From: Dendrolimus kikuchii
Lineage: Eukaryota; Arthropoda; Insecta; Lepidoptera; Lasiocampidae
Direction of reading: 5' to 3'
NCBI GenBank assembly: GCA_019925095.2
Contig: CM034412.1
Span: forward strand, 16,344,001-16,408,000
Length of the DNA: 64,000 nt
The position numbers and the translations under genes are program-made. The notes beneath the pieces are model-generated. The model saw nothing but the letters and a program-made list of their open reading frames with translations. It had not been told where the DNA came from and ran no database searches. Below, piece by piece: positions 1-11,437 of the stretch. The first letter of the stretch is position 1; every line of letters begins with the position of its first letter.

Positions 1-336
1 AAATTAAAACAACATGAGCTGTCATATATGTTATGTTGCTATTAGTCATAGTATTATAATGGCGGGACTATATATAACCCATTGAAATGTGTATGGCAGG
101 CCGAAATTGCCTGCCTCTTTAGTCACGCGCAGACTACATTTGACTAATTATCATATCTTGTAACTGAGGCTGACCACAATGTACGAGTTAGAAGATTGTA
201 TTTCAAAAACAACAAAATAATATCTCTAGCATGTGTATAAACTAACCGTTACCCGCGACTTTGTCTGATTTTATTTTATACTTTCTAAATGTTGTGAAGT
301 GCATCTATAATTCTAAAATAAGTGCTTTATATTATA

Positions 337-536
337 CTAGCCGACTTCGCTGGGCATTAGAAAAAAATTAAAAAATACTTATTATTAATCACAATGAAAT
401 TTACCTTATTCACTCAGGAATAATGTAGCTTTCGACTGGTGAAAGAATTTTCAAAATCGGTTTAGTAGATCCAGAGATTACCCTCTACAGCGTCACAAAC
501 TCACAAACTTTACCTCTTTATAATATTAAGTATAGA
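337..536 (-). mobile_element. Helitron-like family C element
   Basis: On the minus strand it starts TCTATACTTAATATTATAAAG and ends at CTAG, the TC...CTAG ends expected of a Helitron, inserted next to T. Non-autonomous. Confidence 0.55.
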
Positions 537-819
537 TTTATTCTGGTTACTTTCTTTTTATTATTAAAAAGGGATGTTTCGTTTAATTTAGTTATGTACA
601 TTCCCTAATAATAAAAAATACAAGTAATTAATTGATTACTTAAATTACAATTTTAAGGGAAATCATTCGTAATAAACTTTCTCAGCAACAAGTCTGGCTA
701 AAATTTATTCCATTAATTCATAATAATAGTTCATGAATTTGGACTTTAATTTGGTTTGTTTTGGAAAGCGTCTTATCCGTCTGTCTTTACATGTCAGATT
801 ATTTGTTCTCATAGTGCGG

Positions 820-932
820 TGTGACAGAAGAGGTATGTCAGAATAGAAGAGTGTGGAAGGAAAAAACATATTGTGCCGACCCCAAGTAATTGGGATATGG
901 TGAAAGAAAAGAGAGAGTGTCTTAACGGATGC
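820..932 (+). pseudogene. RTE-like LINE 3' end fragment
   Basis: The plus strand reads VCQNRRVWKEKTYCADPK and then GYGERKE, as in the 3' ends at 15.1-15.3, 40.1-40.3 and 50.1-50.3 kb. These are tails of an RTE-like reverse-transcriptase ORF ending in a WKEKTYCADPK-type motif. Confidence 0.55.
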
Positions 933-936
933 AATA

Positions 937-1362
937 TGGCAGGACGGTGTATACTACGTATTAAGATTAAAGCTAGCTTTCAAAGTCATGATTATTATGC
1001 CCCCCCCTTTAACTTTTAAACCGAGACAAGGAAAATTCCGAAAAGTCTAGATATAAAAATAACTCTGAACGAAAATTGGTTTGAATAAATCTTGAAATAG
1101 ATCTTGATTTCTACATTCAAACACTTGATCACTGACCATTACTTGTCTATTAAATAGTACTTGTTGCAGTAAATATAACTATACTATCGTTCGAATGTAG
1201 GTATATGTAATTTATATTATTATTATAATCTATCTCGTTAAGTTTATCCATAGTAATATTTTTTTGTTTGTTTCTTCTTTAATTATATTTAATTACGATA
1301 AAATTAGTTTACATTTAATTAAACCACCAATAAACAATTTTAATTGTTATCGAGATATTGTC
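937..1362. other. No recognisable feature
   Basis: AT-rich with short poly(C) and poly(T) runs; no gene or repeat seen. Confidence 0.5.
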
Positions 1363-1512
1363 GAACGCTTAGTAGACCTCTCACGCGACGAAACGGCTGG
1401 CGTCTATCTTGCTCAAAGGGTAAGCATTGCTATTCAGTGGTAACGCCGCCAGCCTTTTGGGAACGTTCCCGGTAAGTGACAGTGGTTTGGGACCAATATT
1501 TTATCTATAATT
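1363..1512 (+). pseudogene. C-terminal scrap of the same LINE type as at 45.8-46.7 kb
   Basis: The plus strand reads RDIVERLVDLSRDE, then AGVYLAQRVSIAIQ, loses two bases near 1438, and continues NAASLLGTFP and SDSGLGP in another frame. This matches the last residues of the fragment at 45843-46690. An AT-rich 3' tail follows. Only the extreme 3' end remains, as expected for 5' truncation during target-primed reverse transcription. Confidence 0.6.
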
Positions 1513-2040
1513 TTGCTCTCTTTTTCTATTTAGTTTTAGTATTTAATTTTAGGTTTCTATTTTATAGTTTAGTTTAATTTTTAAAATAGTTTTTAAGTAT
1601 TTAGTTCTAATTTACTTATAGTTTTATAGAGAACCACAAAACCTTATATAAAATATTGAAACTAAACATACTCATTAGTAGATATAAGTAGCGTTTATAA
1701 TTAATTTCGAAAGATTAAACCACCAAATATTATTTAATTTTTCTTCTAATGTCTCCTCGGACACCGAGCTGCCTGGAAGAAATAGCTATAAGCGATTAGG
1801 CTGCCCGATGTTCTAATGGTAATGTGTTCATATTAAATTGTCTAGGTTTAAGTTATGGCGAACAATAAAGAGTTTCATTCATTCAGTCATTTGATTTGTG
1901 GGATATTTTCAATTAAATACTTTTTATGCATGCATTTTTTTTTGCATTAATTCGGTAAATGTATGACACAAGCTACAATAAACTCTAAAATCAATGTCAT
2001 ATCAAAGAGCGGCCACTAAAATATCTTGTTCAAACAATAA
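1513..2040. other. LINE 3' UTR-like AT-rich stretch, then nothing
   Basis: The first ~150 bases resemble an AT-rich LINE 3' end; beyond that no feature. Confidence 0.4.
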
Positions 2041-2611
2041 TTAAAGCAAAGACTTGTACTTTACAAAGCACAAATTAGACCGCATATGGAATACTGCTCA
2101 CACTTTCGGGCTGGAGCACCCGCTTACCAGACTGACCCTCTCGACTCCATCCAGTGTCCCGCCATTCGTATCACCGTCGATCCCATACTAACAGGCGGCT
2201 TAGATTCGCTTAGCCTTCAGAGAGACTGCGTCCCTCGGCGTATTCTACCGCCTGTACAACGGAGAATGCTCCGAGGAACTGATTGATCTGGTGCCAACGC
2301 TTCACATTTACAACCGCACAGCACGCCAACGACGGGATGTTCACCCCCATTTCCTGGAGCTCCCACGCTCAACTATGCAACGGTTCTATAGAACGTTTAT
2401 TCCGCGTACAACAATGATCTGGAGGGAACTTCCCGCCGAGGTTTTCCCTCTGCGGTACGACATGGGGTTGTTAAAGAAGGGTGTTATAAAATTTCTTAGA
2501 GGCCGGCAACGCGTTAGCAACGCCCCTGGTGTTGCAAACATCGGTATCCACGGTAACCACCTTCCACCAAGAGGACCATCCACCTACCTGTTTGCGTGCT
2601 TCAGGCAATAA
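2041..2611 (+). pseudogene. Jockey-like LINE reverse-transcriptase C-terminus, frameshifted
   Basis: The first frame reads YKAQIRPHMEYCSHF, AGAPAYQTDPLDSIQ and PILTGGLDSLSLQRD. A frameshift near 2225 moves the coding to another frame: ASLGVFYRLYNGECSEEL, NRTARQRRDVHPHF, RTFIPRTTMIWREL, PAEVFPLRYDMG and FLRGRQRVSNAPGVA, ending at a TAA at 2609-2611. The order RPHMEYCSH / NGECSEEL / FLPRT...WN.LP..VFP..YD / LKGRQR is the familiar C-terminal end of insect jockey-type reverse transcriptases. No catalytic reverse-transcriptase motif is present, so the copy is truncated and dead. Confidence 0.75.
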
Positions 2612-2879
2612 AACATTATTTAACTTTTGACTTCTTTATGCTTTGACGTCATAACTGCACAAAATCAGTTTTGTGGTCTTTTTTGGTTGGTGTTTTTTTG
2701 GTCATAGAGACCCGCTTAAAAAATTTACATGTATATAATGAATTTATGCTTTTATACGATTTCATAATAAATAGTGGATCACTACGGAACCCGTTAAAGT
2801 GCGTGGTCCGACACGCACTTGACCGATTTAATTTAACAAATTTTATTCAACATCATTATTATATTATTATATTTTATCA

Positions 2880-3196
2880 CTTTATCCGTGCAGGAACGGA
2901 GAAAAAATACAACTTCCTGCGTTGGGGCGGCCTGTCGTAAGAGGCGACAAAAAAAACCCACAGCCAGGTAGTAGGGCATTTACTCGACTGGATGGCTACC
3001 ACCCCTCGTCTAAAATATGTCGCCATAACAACCTTGAGTTATGTTCCGGCATTAGTGACCAGGTTCCATTTTCCCTTAAGAGAGCAGCAGCGCATTTGTA
3101 GCAACTTTGCTGTTGCAAATGTCCATAGGCGATGGTAACCGCTTTCCATCAAGTGGGCTGTCTGCCTGTCTGCTGATCTCCTGCAATAAAAAAAAA
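2880..3196 (+). mobile_element. Family A retroposon, full length
   Basis: This copy shows both ends: it begins TTTATCCGTGCAGGAACGG and ends CCTGCAATAAAAAAAA. Shared landmarks in the family are GTCGTAAGAGGCGAC, CTTAAGAGAGCAGCAGCG and CCATAGGCGATGGTAACCGC. The A-rich 3' end after AATAAA, 5'-truncated relatives and variable target duplications elsewhere point to a LINE-mobilised retroposon (a SINE or the 3' end of a LINE). No coding capacity can be assigned with confidence. Confidence 0.8.
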
Positions 3197-3610
3197 TATT
3201 AATGTAAATTTATAAGTCGTACAGATTATAATTTATAAAATTTCATACACTCCCTTCAAGAAAATCAAAAACAGCCTAAAATATCATCGTAAACAATGTC
3301 CATAAATTCCCATAAAATCTTAAACACACGTACTTAACGCAAGAATAATGACTTAAGTTGTTTTGTTTTAAGTACAGTTACAATGATAGATCATAAAAAG
3401 TCGAGACCTTGAAGCAATTTCGTGTATAATTTGTGCGGTGAGCGGGCAAAAGCAAAATACAATCAGGGGTGATTTATGAAGGCCGTGCGGAGGCGAGTCG
3501 TGCCCGCCATGAGGCCCGGGCGAGGCGTGGAATTAAAACTTCCACGACACTATATAAAACAACTTAACAGTCCAATCAATGATATAATAATGTTTTTAAT
3601 TGCATGTGTT
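3197..3610. other. No gene; GC-rich patch at 3470-3535
   Basis: GGAGGCGAGTCGTGCCCGCC stands out from AT-rich flanks but has no open frame or repeat match. Confidence 0.4.
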
Positions 3611-3780
3611 CAGCAGAAAGGTAGACGGCCCACCTGATGGAAAGAAGTTCTCACCGCCTATTGACGTTTATCACACCAAAAATGCTACAAATGCGCTGCT
3701 ACTCTCTTAAGGGAGACTGGAACATGACCACTAATGTCGGAACACAACTCAAGGTTCTGTTCCGGCACATACTCTGGAAA
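3611..3780 (-). mobile_element. Family A, truncated and diverged
   Basis: Carries the 3' two-thirds of family A in inverse orientation (CAGCAGAAAGGTAGACGGCC onward). Similarity stops near 3775, where unrelated sequence begins. Confidence 0.65.
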
Positions 3781-3902
3781 GCCCTGCCACGTACGATCCG
3801 AGATAGTTCATCGAAGAGCAGCTTCTAAAAAAAGTCAAAGAGCGCTCTCTGTCTTAAATTATCCTTATATGTTTATAGTTTACATTATATATGTATTTAC
3901 AC

Positions 3903-4136
3903 ACATACATACATACATAACTTCACGCCAGTTCCCTTGCGGGGTAGGCACGAACAACACAGTGCCATTTAGGCTTATTCTTACACACCTCACTTGCCTC
4001 TTTGACATTCATAACTCTTGTCATGCAAGCTCGTCTGTTCTTAAGGCTCCTGACATCACCTTCTGCTAGTACACGATCAATTTGATCATGGAAGGTGTGT
4101 CGTGGCCTTCCACGACTTCTGCATCCATCCACTTTT
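3903..4136 (-). mobile_element. Family B: 3' end of a non-LTR retrotransposon
   Basis: On the minus strand the ORF end reads GRPRHTFHDQIDRVLAEGD, VRSLKNRRACMTRVMNV and ends RAYPARELA-stop, followed within about 5 bases by a (TATG)n tail at the left edge. The RGRPR..x..DQI and NRRACM..M.V.EA..VC motifs belong to the C-terminus of a non-LTR reverse transcriptase. The whole 3' UTR is essentially the tail. Truncated at its 5' side. Confidence 0.75.
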
Positions 4137-4849
4137 GCATGTATATGTATTTATGTATCTTATATATATATATATACGAGTATACATATTATATGTGTGT
4201 ATGTTTTTCTATAGTATATATTCTAATTCTGTAGTTCGATTTTTTATGTTTTTATTATACCTATATATTACATAGTTAAATCATAAAATATTTTAGTGTA
4301 CACTATTCTGTTTTTCGTTTCTTCTGGAAGAAAATTCTTTTAGGGTTAAGCCTTTGTATATTACCACTATTCTATCATTTTGTATGTACTTTAGAGAATA
4401 AATTACCTTCATACAGTTCTACAGCACCGCACGGCTCGCGCCCGTCACGGTGTGGCGTAAAGCAGCCGCAATAAATTGACGTCAAGAGAGATGAATTTAT
4501 TAGCGCTCGCATTTCTTAACTTGAATGGGTTTCCCAACTGAACAATTGGACAGGACAGAACAAACGCCAGTCGCACGAATATTTCTCTAAACTACGGAAG
4601 CAATTCTTCAATTCATTTCAAACAATTACTTTCACATCCAGAATGATTTTCGCCGCTGGTTTTTGAGCGAGCTTAAAGGGTATGTAATATTATTACCATA
4701 AAAATTATATAATTTATAACATGAGTATGCATTGTTTGCTACAACTCCATTAATTCTTCAAAAAGTCATTCTGTAACATACTTCTGTACAAAACTTATAA
4801 AAAAAAAAGAATTTGAGATATAAATAGAATATGAAATATAAAATATAAG
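4137..4849. other. No recognisable feature
   Basis: AT-rich; small GC patch near 4430-4460. Confidence 0.5.
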
Positions 4850-5056
4850 CCACGACACACCTTCCATGATCAAATTGATCGTGTACTAGCAGAAGGTGAT
4901 GTCAGGAGCCTTAAGAACAGACGAGCGTGCATGACAAGAGTTATGAATGTCAAAGAAGCAAGTGAGGTGTGTAAGAATAAGCCTAAATGGCGCTCTGTTG
5001 TTCGTGCCTACCCCGCAAGGGAACTGGCGTGAAGTTATGTATGTATGTATGTATGA
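4850..5056 (+). mobile_element. Family B 3' end
   Basis: Starts CCACGACACACCTTCC and ends CTGGCGTGAAGTTATG plus (TATG)n. Same coding content as the copy at 3.9 kb, opposite orientation. Confidence 0.75.
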
Positions 5057-5081
5057 AATATAAAGAAAAACAATATTTAGC

Positions 5082-5248
5082 TAGACGTGTTGCTGGGGAG
5101 TTTCTTGCCGCTTCTTCTCCTTTACAGCATCAACACGTTGCGAAGCGGTGTACATAGAATAGGAAGTAAAAATTAAATTTTAACTTACATGTATGACCTT
5201 CAAAAAGTGTTCTCCAATGGAACTTATTTTGAATTTGAATTTGAATTG
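5082..5248 (+). mobile_element. Family H repeat
   Basis: TTGCTGGGGAGTTTCTTGCC, GCGAAGCGGTGTACATAG, CAAAAAGTGTTCTCCAATGG and a (GAATTT)n tail. The simple-repeat tail suggests a retroposon. Confidence 0.65.
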
Positions 5249-5343
5249 TTTAAAAGTGAACAAGGGTCTAAAGAGCTTGTTTTCACAGATTCACATAATG
5301 AACATGACATGTATCAACATAAAGTAAAACCTTATGCTATGTG

Positions 5344-5735
5344 TTACAACTTTTTTTTATATTGAATAGATTCTCGTTTGAATGACATTGCGCTTGATCT
5401 CAGGTGGAAATGCAGTCTAAGGTGGAGCACGCGAGACTTGAAGACACCTAGATATTCTTCAGGAAAAACAGACGACGCTAAAGAGTTCCATTCTTCAGCG
5501 GTGCGTATGATGAAAGAGGAAGCATAGCGTTTCGTCCGCTTTGTTGATGTTTCCACCACATATCGGTGGCGTGAGCGCGTACGTCTGCTTGTCCGGTGGT
5601 AGAATGGTGAGGGAGGAACCAATTCATGCATTTCCGTGGCACACTCCCCAAGTGTATCCTATAGAACTACCAGTATGCCTAGACATATGTCATTTTCACA
5701 AAGCGAATTTCCAAAGTCAACCGTTTTAGGCCCTC
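5344..5735 (-). pseudogene. LINE reverse-transcriptase C-terminal fragment
   Basis: The minus strand encodes GECATEMHELVPPSPFYH, RTSRRTRSRHRYVVET, KRTKRYASSF, RTAEEWNSLASSVFPEE and YLGVFKSRV, then a degenerate tail to a stop at 5344. This is the standard last ~100 residues of a jockey-like non-LTR reverse transcriptase, of a different family from the copy at 2.0-2.6 kb. A premature stop upstream of GECATEM shows decay. Confidence 0.7.
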
Positions 5736-5865
5736 AGCTGTAGGACTGTACACTTAAAGCTAAATAAATAGGGGAAGTGCTTGAGAGTCCGCGTACAACG
5801 ATGGGTTACTTGATGGGACAAACGTCATAATTATGACCACTTTTTATTCATTCATAGTATATTAT

Positions 5866-5957
5866 TTGTTGCGTCGCGGTGTACATAGAATAGGAAGGAA
5901 ATATAAATTTTAACTTTTATGTATGACCTCCAAAAAATATTGTCCCGTGGAACTTAT
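5866..5957 (+). mobile_element. Family H, 3' part
   Basis: GTTGCGTCGCGGTGTACATA to CCGTGGAACTTATTTTTAA. Confidence 0.55.
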
Positions 5958-6412
5958 TTTTAAACTCTACAAGCTCAAATGACAAAAAAACAGTTTATCT
6001 GCCTAAACCTGAAGCCTGCCATAAGTAAAATCCTTTTAAGAATTAAATAACGCCTCTAGAATAGCAAATGTCTATTAAATGACGTAACTACCTTCCATTA
6101 GATGAAATTTACTGTGTACCTCAATTATGCAATTTTCTGAAATTATTTTTCAAATGCGTGTATGTGCCTAAGTTGCTAGGGATTTACATCAAAATATGGT
6201 ATTGCTACCAATAAGCTTAATAAATAGTTTTAAATTGTTACATATATCATAGAAGTTCATGACATTTTTTGTAGTACGGCGTAAAACTTCTCAAAATGCA
6301 CTCGCCACGTTGTAAAATTGTACAGCTGACCTGTATTCAGCTATAAAAATAATTGGAACGTTCTAGTAAAACGTTTCTCTCATAAAATGGTGAATGCTGG
6401 TTTATATTTACA
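5958..6412. other. No recognisable feature
   Basis: AT-rich; ends in the acceptor-like TTTACAG discussed with the 6.4-kb segment. Confidence 0.5.
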
Positions 6413-6547
6413 GTATACAGCATAGCTCAGTGCTCGGTGACAGCACAAGTAGCAAGACAATGGGCACGAGTCGAGTCTGGGGGACCACAATGCGAGGGCC
6501 GCGTCTTGCGGCCGTCACGCCCGTCCACAATGGCCTGTGGGGTGGTA
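6413..6547 (+). CDS. Possible degenerate thrombospondin type-1 (ADAMTS-like) exon
   Basis: A GC-rich island follows a good acceptor (TTTATATTTACAG at 6400-6412). In one frame it encodes AQCSVT, then GGPQCEGRVLRPSRP and TMACG. The opening CSVT and the later C-x5-RP...AC spacing match the thrombospondin type-1 repeats found in ADAMTS, papilin and related extracellular matrix proteins. However, the positions expected to be the second and third cysteines read as Ala and Val, and no strong donor follows (GTG|GTACAAG is the best). It may therefore be a decayed exon or a chance resemblance. The sequence around it is ordinary AT-rich intronic DNA with no shared repeat in the window, which favours a host-derived segment over a transposon. 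Confidence 0.3.
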
Positions 6548-6579
6548 CAAGTTACGAAAGCAAGGCGCTGTGCGCTTAG

Positions 6580-7753
6580 CCACGTACGATGTGGAATTTA
6601 TTATGCCAGAAATAACATGACATTCGAACCGTCGTAATTATTAGACACATTTTAGTACGTGACAAAATTATATACCTACCGGAAAATCTTTTTCGAATGA
6701 AGTTGTTATCTGGCACAAATCTTCGTACGTAAGCTACTTCGTTTTTGTTTTTTTCCATAAACAAATTTTTGGGGAGCGAGTTTCTTAATCTGGAGACCCT
6801 GTCCGAATAGCATACGGTGAGCTTTGGAGTTAGCCGAATTGCGGCAGCCAGAATCACGCAGATAAGTACCGGCGATACAATGTACTACATAATTCGTATA
6901 GCGCCGTAGTTCTGACCAACGATATGGGCGTAACTCTGCGTCACTGCGTCTTGCATATGGAAACGAGTACATTACCTCGCTTTTGGTTAACCGAACGACT
7001 AAATGGACTGCAGCGTCATCTGGTCTTAGTTTCCTTTACGAAGAAGTTGGTTGGGGTGTGACTCTTTGCCCCGGCTTCAACTCGGAGGGAAACGTGATTT
7101 TAAAGCTGCCAGAGGCTACCTAACTGGTGCCTACACAGCAACTCTCGACGGCCGATCTGTGACGTATAATGGCCATCTTAGGCTGTAGTTGACCGTCGGA
7201 GGCTTCTGTTGGCCTCTGCGGCTTTCGGGCCTTCGTGACCTCTTCAACGGTCTGCTCTAAGCGTATGACGCTACGAGGAGACTGGAGACTGCAGCTAATC
7301 GCACAGTGCGTATGGATGCTTAGTTCTTAAAGGGGATCCAATGACCACATCACGTTGCATTAAGTATTTTTGTATTAAATATTTTATGAATGTTATTTTA
7401 ATAATTGTTACTGAAATGTTGTTAATTGATCGCAAGTTTTTGTTGACTCGTAATTGTTAAATTCCTGCTGCGTTTGAAGAGTCTAATTTGTTAATTTTTA
7501 ACATGATGATTTCATAAAGGCAATATTTATGCCAAAATAGATAAAGAACCCTGAAAATGGAGAGGGTCATCATCGTAAACAGTTCACAATTCAAATTGTT
7601 TATGTGATGAATTTGATAAGAATACAAGGTTATAAGTTTGACGTCAATTTATTATTCCCCGCTGTAGACTGAATGAAATGTTACGAAATTATAAAATATA
7701 ATGCATATTAGGATATATCGTAATATATTTATTTATTCGGCGACGTGAAAGCA
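6580..7753. other. Unassigned, partly non-AT-rich (6700-7330)
   Basis: 6700-7330 has coding-like composition and a minus-strand 88-codon frame (YSFPYARRSDAEL...), but many stops elsewhere and no motif I know. It may be a decayed transposon. Confidence 0.3.
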
Positions 7754-7990
7754 CTAGCAAGTGGAGCTCGTGGCGTAATCTCTGCCTATCTCTATGGAAA
7801 ACAGGTGTAGTAAAACAATTTCGTCCGCGTGGTTCTTTTTTCGTGAAACCCTAAAAAAAAGTAGCCTATGTTACTCCTTATAACATCAGGTATCTGCCAG
7901 TGAGAGTCCCGTAAAAATTGGTACAGCCGTTTCAGAGATTAGCCAGAACATCCAGACAGACAGATGGACAGCATCTACTGGTCCGAATTA
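7754..7990 (-). mobile_element. Family C-related Helitron-like copy, diverged
   Basis: TTCGTCCGCGTGG, TAGCCTATGTTACTCCTTAT and CAGCCGTTTCAGAGATTAG match the copy at 57.9-58.1 kb. Confidence 0.5.
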
Positions 7991-8063
7991 TCACACCTGT
8001 TTTTTTTCAAAACTTAAATGCATTGTACATACTCAAATCATTTACAGATTTATTTATAGTATA

Positions 8064-8230
8064 CTAGCGTTTTATCGCGGCTACGCTGCGTGTAAAACCC
8101 TAGGCAATAGCTCTGTGTTACATAAATATTTTTTATTAGGTGTTTTATATATAATATAATATACACCTGTGAAAATATATCTCAGCGTGGTTCAGGAAGA
8201 ATTAGTCGATATACAGACAGACAAATGCGG
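8064..8230 (-). mobile_element. Family C-related fragment
   Basis: Begins ACTAGCGTTTTATCGCGGCT, followed by AT-rich sequence and a final CAGACAGACA stretch. Confidence 0.35.
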
Positions 8231-8406
8231 AAAGCTACTTTGTTTTACCAAAAACTTTACTGATTGTTGTCACGCTCACTACAATAAAGTCCATATAGTC
8301 TAGACAACTACGCAGCAAAATATAGAAGTGAGTCGAAGCCAACCTGACCAATTTTATTTTGACATTTGAAACAGACACTTCAATTTTATTTATCTGTATA
8401 GATGTA

Positions 8407-8659
8407 CTAGCTTCTGCCTGCGACTTCGTCCGCGTGGAATAGTTTAAAATGAGTAAGTTAAAAATCCCCCCGATTTTGAAACATTCTTCATTGGTACTTC
8501 GCTCCTATTGGTCTTAGCTTGATGATATATAGCCTATAGCCTTCCTCGATAAATGGGCTATTTAACACTGAAAGAATTTTTCAAATCAGACCTTAGTTCC
8601 TGAGATAGCGCGTTCAAGCAAACAAACAAAGTCTTCAGCTTTATATATTAAGTATAAGA
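8407..8659 (-). mobile_element. Helitron-like family C element
   Basis: CTAGCTTCTGCCTGCGACTT at the left, CTTCAGCTTTATATATTAAG at the right. Third family C-related copy in a 900-bp cluster. Confidence 0.65.
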
Positions 8660-8811
8660 TTACAATTTTATAATTTTAAGGTCAATATGATTGGACCTTG
8701 AACCGGTATGGCAACTACGACAAAGTGAAATTCAAACGGAAAAGTTCGTATTCAAACTGCTGAAGATATTTTTTTCCTAAATTCGTATAAAGGTTAAGAA
8801 GGTAATTCATT

Positions 8812-8886
8812 TTTTATTGTGAAAGTGGCAAACAGGCATCATAGACCTGGTTACCGTCGCCAATAGACGTTTGCAGCACCAATAGA
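8812..8886 (-). mobile_element. Old family A-related fragment
   Basis: TTTTATTGTG...GGCAAACAGGCATC then GTTACCGTCGCCAATAG: a diverged version of the family A 3' end with a short T-run. Confidence 0.4.
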
Positions 8887-9344
8887 ATTAGAATAGGATA
8901 GGCGCGGGAAGGAGAGGGGAAATGAATCACGATTAATTTAAGGCTAACCGTTTCACGTCGAAATCTGTGGGTGCGTGGTATCACACCGATCGAGCCGGCC
9001 CTAAGAGTTGTAATTAAGTAACGATCCCAGGCTCTACTACGTTAAGACTTGTTTGATTTTGTTGTCATTAAATTTAAACTCAGTAAATTATGCATAGCAC
9101 GTCATACTCTTGGTCGGTTTTTGTAAATAATATACGAAGGGTCTTCTTATCTGAATGATATCTTCATGAGTCTGGCAAGTTATTGACGTCAAATATTTTT
9201 TTATTAAAATCCGTGAACGAGTGAATCATGTTGCAGATTGCAATCTGCAAATTGTGAATTATATGCGAATATAAATGGCGCAGTTTAACCTCAAAGAATA
9301 AATTTAATGACTTAATTCCTAATTTAACCATACATTATTTTAGA
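8887..9344. other. No recognisable feature
   Basis: Mixed composition; nothing assignable. Confidence 0.5.
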
Positions 9345-9540
9345 CATACATAACTTCACGCCAGTTCCCTTGCGTGGTAGGTACGAACAACAGAGCGCTA
9401 TTCAGGCTTATTCTTACACACCTCACTTGCTTCTTTGACATTCATAATGTCATGCACGCTCGTCTGTTCTTAAGGCTCCTGACATCACCTTCTGCAAGTA
9501 CACGATCAATTTGATCATGGAAGGTGTGTCGTGGCCTTCC
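9345..9540 (-). mobile_element. Family B 3' end
   Basis: CATACATAACTTCACGCCAG at the left; similarity ends at GTCGTGGCCTTCCA. A few-base deletion breaks the frame near 9448. Confidence 0.75.
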
Positions 9541-9814
9541 ATTGTTTTAGACAAGCCCAGTATTTGCCAAAACTTTGCATCCTAAACAATAATCCTTAAT
9601 GTCATTTTTTTTGGACAATGCCAGCAGACAACTGGAATGCTTCTTATCATCTTATAAAACCTTGCATATTTTGCAAAAAAAACACTGAAATATATTACAT
9701 AAAAAGTTGGTAGAAACTTAAAGATGTAAAGATTTGTGATAGGATGATCAGTTATACCCGGCATTTAAGAAAATGTTTGGTTGTGTATTCTGTTTTTATG
9801 CTAGAAACCCTCTT

Positions 9815-10110
9815 TTTATTGCTGGAGTACAGCGGATAAGCTAACGACTGTAATGGAAAGTGGTAGCCATCGCCTATGGACATTTGCAACACTACCAATG
9901 TGCTGCCGGGCTGTAGATGGCAGTGGAACCTGGCTGCTAAAGTTGGACATAATAACAACACAACTCAAAGTTCTTATGGCATCATGCTCTAGATCAGGGG
10001 TGGTAGCCATCCAGACAGAAAAATGCCCTAGTTTTTTTGTCGCCTTTTACAACAGGCCGTCCTAACGCAGGAATTAGTACTCTTTCACCGTTCCTGCATG
10101 GATAGAAACC
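9815..10110 (-). mobile_element. Family A, diverged full-length copy
   Basis: Starts TTTTTATTGCTGGAG and ends CCGTTCCTGCATGGATAG. About as long as the consensus but with many substitutions, so older than most copies here. Confidence 0.65.
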
Positions 10111-10211
10111 CTCGCGGGATTTCTCGGGACACCCTATCAAAGTTTTATCAAAATCTGATCTATGGTTTAGAAACGCATAGAAGGCAAGCATACAAACATT
10201 TATTTATATTT

Positions 10212-10441
10212 ACATACATACATACATAACTTCACGCCAGTTCCCTTGCGTGGTAGGCACGAACAACAGAGCGCCATTTAGGCCCATTCTTACACACCTC
10301 ACTTGCTTCTTTGACATTCATAACTCTTGTCATGCACACTCGTCTGTTCTTAAGGCTCCTGACATCACCCTCCGCTAGTACATGATCAATTTGATCATGG
10401 AAGGTGTGTCGTGGCCTTCCACGACTTCTGCATCCATCCAT
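10212..10441 (-). mobile_element. Family B 3' end
   Basis: Open for 69 codons on the minus strand, starting MDGCRSRGRPRHTFHDQ; 5'-truncated after the GCATCCATCCA block. Confidence 0.75.
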
Positions 10442-10789
10442 TTATATTTACATATGTTAATAAAAAGTATGTAAAACACATCACTATGGATATTGAGGTT
10501 CATATACGTAATACGATACAACATGTCCAGCATATATCGCTTTACACAACAGTTTGATATAAGCGTTGAATCTCGGCGCTGACCAGGGTCGGAATCATTG
10601 AGCGCTATTAGGCGGAACGGGCAGACAGACAATCATATAGCTATTACGCGTCTCGTGTAGTTGTTGATAACTGGCTAATACAATATTATTGTTGCCTACT
10701 TTGAAAGAAGAGGTTCCGTACGATATTATATGATTTTAATACGCTTTTATTAGCTTCATACGTATTAGTATGTAACGGAATCTTTCAAG
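10442..10789. other. No recognisable feature
   Basis: Short GC-rich patch near 10565-10630 without motif. Confidence 0.5.
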
Positions 10790-11050
10790 TTAAATTTGAT
10801 CGACTTCCCGGTTTCCGATTGAGCTGAAATTTTGCACGTATGTGTATATCGCGTGACAATGTAATAATATGGTACCATGGAGTAGATCTGATGATGGAGT
10901 CGGAAGGTGGCCATAGGAACTCCTGTACTAAACAAGATAGACCCGTCGTGTTTGGGCTCGTTTTACTTGTCTTGGCTAGCACTCTGCTGCTACATGATAT
11001 GCAGGATCTCAAAAGTTTGTATTTAAAAAAGCTTATTTTTACATAACGTT
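10790..11050. mobile_element. Probable interspersed repeat, single copy here
   Basis: GAGCTGAAATTTTGCACGTA, AATATGGTACCATGG and GGAAGGTGGCCATAGGAACT have the look of a widespread insect repeat I have seen before; no second copy in the window to prove it. Confidence 0.35.
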
Positions 11051-11186
11051 CCATTTTATCATAAGAGTGTATTTAATTCTTTTTTCAAAGTTTCCACGGA
11101 GAAGGGGATTAAATCACTAAATAATCACTAAAAAATGAAAAATAAATAACAGTTAAAAAAAAAACTAAAAAAATACGCTTTTATAG

Positions 11187-11437
11187 AAAATCCAACTAAA
11201 AAATAGAAAATAAATTTGAATTAAAAATAGTGTAAGAAAAAATGATTTTATTGTAAAAAGCGTGGGGTGCTTTTCAGGATATTATCAAAATAACCCTTCT
11301 ACTCATATCTGTTCATAAAATATTTATAACTATTGATACCATGCACCCCACGCTTTTTTACAATAAAATAATTTTTTCTTACACTATTTTTAATTAAAAT
11401 TTATTAACATTTATTTTCTATTTTTTAGTTGGATTTT
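11187..11437. mobile_element. Foldback/MITE-like element, ~85-95 bp arms
   Basis: Arms 11187-11270 and 11343-11437 are inverse complements (AAAATCCAACTAAAAAATAG; GCGTGGGGTGC at the inner edge), with a 72-bp spacer. One arm has an extra ~10 bases. Confidence 0.8.

Noticed and set aside
2880..3196. Family A as a DNA transposon, because TTTATTGCAGGA and TTTATCCGTGCAGGA look like terminal inverted repeats
   Set aside because: Copies are 5'-truncated, carry a poly(A) end and have target duplications of differing length, which fit a retroposon.
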